64,000 nt of DNA from Agrocybe praecox. Lineage: Eukaryota; Basidiomycota; Agaricomycetes; Agaricales; Agrocybaceae. This document shows positions 56,919-64,000 of the stretch, piece after piece. The stretch spans positions 3,484,501 through 3,548,500 of the forward strand of contig OZ024848.1 in the NCBI GenBank assembly GCA_964017145.1. The letters are read 5' to 3'. The stretch's first letter is position 1. Each line of letters starts with the position of its first letter. Position numbers and translations under genes: made by a program. The notes under the pieces were generated by a model. That model did not search any database, had not been told where the DNA came from, and worked only from the letters and a program-made list of their open reading frames with translations.

Positions 56919-58236
56919 ATGCACATGCCGACTGTCCATGTAAATACACTGTCACCCCAGAATTCCCTACCTTCTATCGATAATCAAAAATCCGTCATTG
57001 GCGCCAACCTGCACTCAATGTTGATTTATTTATATCTTATGGGTGTGTCCCCATCAGTATTTGAGCTAAAAATATATCACAAATTCAATCAAATCTAGGG
57101 ATATACAATGGAGTATACGTAGGAAGTCTCTACATATACGGTGAGTCATGAATATATTGTTATTGACGTTATTAGTGACTCACTCTGCGAAGTGCACAGT
57201 CGTCAAGGGGCCTGTGCCCATAAGCGTGTCATTGTATGCACTCTGACGGCACTTTACACAGCACTGACTACTCAAATGGTCTTCCAATGGTACTACACAT
57301 CGTTCACATTCTCGACTAAAAGCGAATCACGCGCGTCCCTATTTCTCGAAAGCACGATTTCTTTAGCGGTACCTGCGACTTTGAACGTCGTTCAAGCAAT
57401 GTTCTCAGATGTTGGGTTTCTTCTGGCCGATGGACTTATGGTGTGTCTTATTTTGTATGCTTGATAAATTTCTGCTTTACATATAATTTTATCCTTTCAA
57501 CGACAACAGATATGGAGGTGCTATTATGCTTGCGGAGGATACGCGTTCCAGGTACACTTCTTAATCCCAGTGTTGCTTTATATAATTGAATTCGGTGTGT
57601 TGGCTGATTTTCAGGAAATCATTGCTCCCTTGACTGTAACCTGACCATTCACTCAGGACTTGCGATAGCTGACACATCGTTGCTTGGTTTACTATATCTC
57701 AACGAAGACTTTCAGACGATCGGTTTTACACATATATCCAATATATTGACAGGAGCCCTAGCTACCGCGGTCGCAGCAACAGGTATTGGAACTACGTCAG
57801 TTATATGCCACCATATTTATGCGGAGAGCAGGAATATATTTCGCCACAGGCAGAGGTATAAACACATCATGGATATATTGATACAATCATCTGTCATATA
57901 TACAGTGATAGTGGTCGTTATCGCTGTCTCCGTTTATCGGGATTCTGGCGAGGTTAAAGCTACAAAATCTGTCAATACAATCGTATTGCAAAACTATGTT
58001 TTATGTTTTGCTTTCGTTGCGACGGTTAGTTGAATTCATGCTTGAAATATGGCCTTTTATTTACGCGTGTACATCACGATTTTTTCAACAAATAACAGGG
58101 GATCCTCCCGCCGCTCATGGTGGCACGGCTGGCATTGGCGTCAGAGCAAACAAGCGCGAACTCCGATGCATCTTCAGTAGAATTGTCCTTCGGGCCACAC
58201 TCTGAAACTCAACCATCGACTGTGTCTGGGTTTTGA
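56919..58236 (+). CDS. Seven-TM membrane protein C, 334 aa
   Basis: Six exons (56919-57042, 57099-57140, 57193-57440, 57510-57594, 57657-58024, 58099-58236) join to 335 codons. Exon order and phases equal those of proteins A and B, and exon 2 is again exactly 42 nt, although the sequence is much diverged. The shared skeleton is QKSVIGANLHSMLIYLYLMG, GVYVGSLYIY, ADGLMIWRCYYACGG, IGTTSVICHHIYAESRNIFR, IQSSVIYTVIVVVIAVSVY and GILPPLMVARLALA. Seven hydrophobic segments. Two in-frame ATGs (56919, 56925) are possible starts. An older paralogue of A and B; function unknown. Confidence 0.85.
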
Positions 58237-58929
58237 ATTGCCTCACACTGGTCAGAGTAGAGAAAAAGAATGAAGTTTACAATTGATGTTCCTTCCCACA
58301 AATCAGCTCAGCTCCAAATTTTGCCTGCACATACACGGCCACCACACGACCTAGTCCTTGTGGAAATGTCAAATCATCCTTCATCGCAGCTGTATGCGTA
58401 CGAATTTTCAGCCTGGCATCCTTGTAGTACTAACCTTCCATCCCCGCTCCCGAATAGTATCGACGACCAATACCCCATTGCAGGGTACCCGGCTATGAGA
58501 CAGCGTCCCGATCATGAATGGCATCATGTAGTTGAATTAGAACTCAGTCTGGGCCAATTCTACGGCTAATTTCTAAGAATATTCATCAATCCTGATTATT
58601 GGAATTTCTCTCGAGCTTCATCGTGGGCACCGATAATATTGGCCATACGCCGCTGATTGCTTTGAATTGGGGTTTAGGATGTTATTGCCTTACCTTAGGA
58701 AGAAAAGAAATATCGAAATAGTATTGCTGCACATGTGTTCCAAAAAAATTCACGCACGATACATTAAATTGTAGATTACAAGCTCCACCAGATTTCATAC
58801 TTTGACGTGTACGGTTGACGTGTTGTGGACGCACTTCGGAACGCTTCCGAAAACTCAATGTTCTGAGCACTGCCACATAATAAACCGTTAAGCCTAAGCG
58901 GCACCGCACGTGATATTGACGCGTACGGA
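58237..58929. other. Spacer with an unsupported 99-codon frame
   Basis: The frame at 58270-58569 (MKFTIDVPSHKSAQLQILPA...) follows the seven-TM gene closely. It has no domain, signal peptide or splice partner, and I cannot support it as a gene. Confidence 0.3.
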
Positions 58930-60678
58930 TTCTGGAACCCTAACAAATTCTATGTGGTCAGAGGAGACCGCAATTACTGTTTTTTTTTTGTCTTTGACGT
59001 ATTGGCGCGGAATTTTGAAAGACGTTATGGGAAAATCCATTGCTATAATTCAAATCAGAAACATGTATTAAACTAGGGTATTAGAATTCGAGAGAATCTT
59101 GTAAATTATATATGAAGCGGTGTTGGCATTGGTGCGATTAAATATGTAGGCATGTTTGATTGCAACGAAAGGATCGTAAAGGACGCCGAGGCAGGGAATG
59201 TGCTATAGGTAATACAAAATCAGAGAAAAATGGGTTATGGCGCGGGGGTATATCCCATACCGTATATATGTTACACTTCTTCAGTAGAATTTGGGTTGTT
59301 TGAGCCATGAAGAGGTACTTCTTGAATCTCAGAGCCGTTGTGATTTTGAGGAGCAGTCGCAAAGGCATTAATGACGTTGTCGCGTGGTTCTGAGATTATA
59401 TTGGTTGAGGACTCCTCGGTTATATTCTTCTTTGCGAGTTCAATACGGGCAACCATGAGGGTCGGTGCAAATGCCTATCAGATTGATTCAGAATGATTAG
59501 AGAGACTCCGCAAGATGATTCATGATTCACATACGGTTGTAATCGATATAATTGCAAATGCATATGCATTTGCACTGTAGAGAGATACTCCAGACGCCGA
59601 AAGCTTGGGGCTACTATTGACGAACCAAACGATTGCGTTCATCAATGATGAACAGGAGTATAAGGCCGAGGACTCTATCGTAATTTCAACAATTTTCATA
59701 AATTTTCTTCGAGCCTTGTGATTTACTGTTTTTGTGGAATAAATTTGCATGCCAATTGCAAGTGACACAATTATACTTGTTGCAGCTGTCACACACTGGC
59801 TAGTCGCATACAGGATGTTGGACTGGTGCGCAAATTGAGGTGTCAGATAGCGCAGTGGGTCTAGGTAAAACAAAAAATTCATGATAATTGTGTTAATGGT
59901 CATCACTGTAAAACTATATGAGTGTATAATTTGGAATCTACAGAGGGACTGGACTTACCAATTTCAACAATATAAATACCTAGAAATGCAAGTGTGACAT
60001 ATTTCCGGCCACGAAAAAGGTGCCAGGAACGCCACATCTAAAAATTTTGTCAGCAAGATGAAGTAATACGGCTCATACGATATTTACCAGCAAACCATCG
60101 GCGAGAACCTGACCTAATCCGGACAATATTGTGATTATGAGATGTTCTGCAGGAGTATCCTGGTCAGCCTCGCTCAAATAAAAGATATGATATCTAGTGT
60201 TGGCCTCTCCTCCCGCAAAACAGGTAACTGTAAAAAGCCAGTCTGCAATCAAAATCCCAAGAGTGCAACCAAAGAGTCCCGCAAGAACGCCAGTAACCAC
60301 TCGTTGACCTGGCTGGGACCTGCGCGCTGTAAATTGATTAGCATTTTATGCCTCTCTCATGCAGCATGCACCCACAATAAATTCGAAATGTTATCAAATA
60401 AAATCCTATATATGCTCCTATGTGTAGTTGTTCAGCACGTTACATTCCATAAAGGCGTTACTTACCTGAAAGAAATTGAAACATCAATGTTGAATTTAAG
60501 TTACCGCTAATAATGGATTCTTGAAACGATATGGGGACGGTGTCGTCGCCCTGGGAAGACATAATGAGATGTGGTTCTGGGATACACAAAGTCAAGTATT
60601 CGTTGTCATTAAGTACTATTACGGGCGTCCATTCTGAGGGCTTGAATCAAGTCGTCATGGTGTACTAAGATTTATATC
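58930..60678. repeat. Segmental duplication, copy B
   Basis: Counterpart of 11463-13195 in the same orientation ~47 kb away. Flanks share GGAACCCTAACAAATTCTAT, GAGGAGACCGCAAT, TTGGCGCGGAATTTT, GTGTTGGCATTGGTGCGATT at one side and GAGGGCTTGAATCAAGT at the other. Homology drops outside these limits. Confidence 0.9.
59271..60562 (-). CDS. Seven-TM membrane protein B, 343 aa
   Basis: Exons on minus (60466-60562, 60376-60417, 60088-60326, 59959-60037, 59535-59905, 59271-59474) have exactly the same lengths as in protein A except the last (204 against 198 nt). The donor of intron 2 is GTGGGT, which settles the corresponding choice in A. Sequence is about three-quarters identical by eye. Transmembrane blocks are conserved (QCVTAATSIIVSLAIGMQIY, VEITIESSALYSC) while the C-terminal tail and the TM6-TM7 loop differ most. 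No stops or frameshifts, so both copies appear functional. It is tail-to-tail with protein C. Confidence 0.87.
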
Positions 60679-61017
60679 GCGGAGCAACGAGCAGAGAAAC
60701 TGAGAACAAGTCTCGCAGTTTCAGTTAATTCCAATGGTTTTATGTGCCCTACGCTTCAATACCATGATGGTACTGGCCCAAGGAGCTTCGCTCTACTGCG
60801 GTTTCTGATATCTGTAATCTATACTCCTATACTGAGCTAGCATATCAAACTCGGTGATTTAAATATTTATGGGTCATCCGGTGTAGTTATTTAGATATGA
60901 TCGCATCGAGATATTCCAGGTTAAATTTATCTTTTTGGTTTCTTCGGTACATTTATGTATATACATGTGACTTGTACCTTCCAATATTACGTTTCACTTA
61001 GCGCTGAGGAATGATTA
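60679..61017. other. Intergenic, no gene seen
   Basis: AT-rich, no motif. Confidence 0.4.
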
Positions 61018-61653
61018 GGGGGAGTCAGAGTCGACGATTCTGGCCCGATTCTGAAAGCGGTGCGGAGTTCGATTCTGACGAGAATCGGTTTTGCGAGAAT
61101 CGTGGGAAAGTGCCAGAATCGAGTGTTTGCAGTTGCGACTCGAGAGCCGCAACTGCACCGATTCTGGCACGATTCTGGTCCTAATTTCTACTGTGGTGCT
61201 ACTCCAAACTTATTCCCCTTATTTTTCCTGATGTCTAGAGCAGGTACCTCTGTACCTTATACACCGCCGTGGCGGTGTGCAGTTTGGCAAAACTGTACTG
61301 AGAGTTGGGCTACATGCTGGGTACGTACTACACGGCAAAAACTGGAAATAAAAAAACTTCATTTAGACTCCTTGAGACTGCCGCTGGTGGTCAGTGTGCT
61401 CGGTCATGGTTGTTAGCAGTATACTTTTTTTTCTTTAAAAATACGCTACGGGGCCTGCACTAGAATAAATAAAAATTTCCAGTAGGTTTTGTGTACGAGA
61501 ATCGAACCTGTAAGAGTTGTATAGTTCCGGGGGGGTCAGAGTAGAACCGACTTTTATGCCGATTCTCGGAACGAAACCAGCTGCAGTTTCGACTCAGAAT
61601 CGAACTCAGAATCGTGACAGAACCGAGCCAGAATCGTCAACTCTGACTCCCCC
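61018..61653. mobile_element. TA-flanked MITE with long imperfect inverted repeats
   Basis: The left end GGGGGAGTCAGAGTCGACGA then TTCTGGC matches, inverted, the right end (revcomp GGGGGAGTCAGAGTTGACGA then TTCTGGC). Weaker similarity continues for ~65 nt through repeated CGATTCTG/CAGAATCG words. TA lies on both sides (61016-61017 and 61654-61655), the signature of Tc1/mariner-type insertion. There is no transposase in the 636 nt. GAGAATCGAACC at ~61487 resembles a tRNA B-box but is part of the repeated GATTCT family. Confidence 0.72.
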
Positions 61654-61655
61654 TA

Positions 61656-63324
61656 TTATCACAGCCTCCTTTATTAAAATTGGATAAGTAGGTTACAACG
61701 TCGATATTAAAATAGAAATGAAAAAATAAATATGGTCATGACAAACGAAGCCTGAGCGCTGTTGATGAGTGCTTGAGCGGTAATCTCAGCATGGTAGCAC
61801 AATCAGATGTGAACCGATGGGTCCACGACGTGTATTGTATCCTGTCCTGATCGAACGTCGACACTAATATGATGTGGATGCAAGTGATGAAGAATGACAA
61901 GAACAAAGCGAAAGGATCAATTCTATCAAGCGACATGTACCGCTGGTTGATCATATAGACCTATATCAATCATGTACGTGAAGCTTAAAGCTGGAACAGA
62001 TATCAAGATTCAAGTTGGACGTTCGAGCGCAGCATTATCGTCATACTTAAACGCCGGTTAGATTAACCATCCGACGACGTTGCAGTGTACGAGTACCCCT
62101 ACTCTAACTTACCCCGGTCACTGCATAAGCAGTCTGTCTGCACGCTTTGCGTACGCGTACGTAGACAGCTTACGACTCACGAGTTGTAAAGAACCACGTA
62201 CCGTCCCAGATAGGCTGGCGTTCAAACCTATCCGATTCATTTAAATTTGTCATCCATGGGCCCTTGTATGCATGGAAGAGGTACACCATCATATATATTT
62301 CGCACTCGACACGAATGCCAGTGTTAAGCGAGTGATACATCCATCCAAGCATGTATACGTCGTATGCGTGCGTGCAAAGGTTCGATCGAACGGCGGTTAT
62401 TTACTATCGATGAGTTCATACATGCATGCGTACGTGCCTATGCGATCAATAAACCCCATTGGAAAGCAGACATGCATCGCCGCCTGAGGATTCGGAGCGG
62501 GTGCGCAGGGCCCAACAGGTAAACGTTAACAGCGATTCGAGGATCGAGAGTAGGCCACCGGGTTTGGGTATGTATGCGTATGAGACATTGTAAGAAAACG
62601 CGGGTAGCTGAGTATAAAGTCGGTAACAGAAGAAAGATGGGCGACCTAGATGGGGAGAGTTAACGCGAGGAAAGGTGACGGTATGTTCGACCCTCGGACC
62701 GCCTCGGATGTCGGATTTGAGCTTGAAACTCCGATCGTTTCTCCGCTTATCTTATCTTAACGATTGTCACTGATATTAATTCTCAACTCCTGGAACTGGA
62801 TATAAAGCTATACGCTCAGTAGGAAGAAGACATCCATAAAATGAACGAGGGGAAGCCACAACCTCCCGTCTTTCATTTTTCTAGTGCAGGAATTCCCATC
62901 ACGATTTGTTCGTTCCTTGTTAGGAGTGACACCTATGCATTTCCAACGACTCTTGGGACTGCGACGCTCGAGACGTGGACGGGGACGCGCGAAACCCTAG
63001 GATGAGGCAACTATCGAATGATGAGAAGTGGTGGAACAGTGGGGGAATCGTTTGAATAGCTGAAGAAAGCATCAGTGTGGATGCTGGAAAGAGTACACTT
63101 GGGGAAGGATTGGGTTTACGTCAGTCGCGAAATTGCATGGTGCTCCCTTCTTCCCTCATTTTTGCCGTTCCCTTTCCTTTTTCTTTAGTTTGAAAGGTGC
63201 TCAAAGTGGCTATGTTTGTCCCTATCGTATTCATCTTCAGAGTATTCGTACGTTACCCCCGGCCGCCCGCGTGTGCGTATTCTGTTCCTTTCTCTTCGCC
63301 CTTCGATGCTTTATTGTGTTGGTG
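61656..63324. other. No recognisable gene
   Basis: Short frames only. CATGCATG/TACGTA palindromic words are dense at 62250-62420. TTATCTTATC recurs at ~62748. No RNA gene seen. Confidence 0.4.
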
Positions 63325-63520
63325 CTCGGTTTGGAACTCAGTTCTGCGTTGGGATATGGGACAGAGACGGGATAATCCTTTCTCCCATAAACGAGATCCT
63401 TGTGAGGGTCCTGCGTACCATTACACATTCTCTATTATCAGTTCGCCATCCTCCACTCGTGGCTATTTTCGTCCTGCTCTTGATCGTGATCGTTCTCACT
63501 CGAATCTCACAGGTCTGACC
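63325..63520 (+). repeat. Dispersed repeat R, longest copy
   Basis: Spans the parts seen separately in copies 1 (4287-4381) and 2 (11085-11250): CTGCGTTGGGATATGGGACA, AAACGAGATCCTTGTGAGGG, TACCATTACACATTCTCTAT and GATCGTGATCGTTCTCACTC. It therefore defines the consensus order. No gene fragment is obvious at its borders. The frame 63197-63769 over it is not shared by the other copies. Confidence 0.65.
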
Positions 63521-64000
63521 CTCCTCATCGTCACCGTCGTCGTCATCTTATCGCCATCCTTCCTCCGGTCTTCTCCTTCCAGTGCTTGCTTCTATGCGTG
63601 TGCGTGTCAAGCTCCAAGTCAAAATACGATCGGTTGGACGCATCATCACTTGTGTACTCCACACCGTTCCCTGCCACTGCTCGTGTGGCCGTCATTCCTG
63701 TGTCTCGACTTTGTTCCAACCTCAGCGCGTATCTCGAGGCCAACTTTCTTCGGTTTGACGCGTTTATAGGAGTATGGGTTTGTGTGTCAATAAGTAAGTG
63801 CGGGCGGATATGGTTGGGCGGGTGGATTTTTGGCAGGTGACGCTCTAGTAACATTAAAATCATTGAGAAATTCAGACACTCGCTCCGTTATTGTCGCCTC
63901 TTCCCACTAGTCGGCGGGGCTGGGACATTTGTAGCGGTATGAATTCGTGTGGGTCTGGAGATGGGTTTTGGTTGGCGAGGTACGCATAGTAAAGCTCTAG
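63521..64000. other. Window end, no recognisable gene
   Basis: C/T-rich sequence with overlapping frames on both strands (63543-63863). Nothing I can support. Confidence 0.4.

Noticed and set aside
61480..61500. tRNA gene suggested by GAGAATCGAACC (B-box on the minus strand)
   Set aside because: No acceptor stem or cloverleaf can be formed around it, and the word belongs to the GATTCT-rich inverted repeats of the MITE.
63197..63769. 190-codon frame over repeat R
   Set aside because: The frame is not kept in the other repeat copies, and overlapping frames exist on both strands of this C/T-rich stretch.

Overview
This is nuclear DNA of a basidiomycete fungus, most likely a mushroom-forming Agaricomycete. 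Genes have 2-9 exons. Nearly all introns are 45-80 nt, start GT(A/G)(A/C)G(T/C) and end in YAG. The proteins recognised are of types common in Agaricomycetes: seven-TM membrane proteins, HxxxD acyltransferases, a DUF3494 ice-binding protein, a Crinkler-like relic and families of small proteins. The assembly has one 200-N gap at 30635-30834. I assembled all exon models by hand from splice signals, reading frame and paralogue agreement.

Layout. 0-11 kb: a Tc1/mariner relic, a 148-aa secreted protein, a chimera of amidase and phosphoglucomutase fragments, and a DUF676 serine-esterase gene. One ~55-nt intron of that esterase holds a complete, very young non-autonomous LTR retrotransposon. 11-26 kb: a seven-TM gene (11.8-13.1), a low-complexity stretch, the ice-binding gene (17.9-19.2), a four-TM protein (19.7-20.3), a decayed gene (20.8-21.5) and a secreted berberine-bridge-like FAD oxidoreductase (23.4-25.6). 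26-33 kb: two paralogous small secreted proteins either side of a hAT-like non-autonomous element, AT-rich tandem and inverted repeats around the gap, and a 155-aa gene with a 7-nt exon (32.4-33.0). 33-43 kb: an MFS transporter, two dead copies of the 155-aa gene and the conserved SEC61 alpha gene. 43-52 kb: one relic and two intact copies of an HxxxD acyltransferase, a Crinkler-like relic and a solo LTR. 52.6-55.7 kb: a NIMA-family kinase. 56.9-60.6 kb: two more seven-TM genes, one lying in a ~1.75-kb duplicate of the 11.5-13.2 kb segment. 61-64 kb: a TA-flanked MITE and a dispersed repeat.

SEC61 alpha, the kinase and the MFS gene are single-copy in this window and intact; the first two are housekeeping types. 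Around them lies a fast-turnover set of lineage-specific families: seven-TM x3, small secreted x2, 155-aa x3 and acyltransferase x3. In three of these four families at least one copy is broken by a stop, a stop-loss or a frameshift. No biosynthetic cluster can be argued with confidence, although a secreted FAD oxidoreductase, an MFS transporter and acyltransferases all occur in the window.
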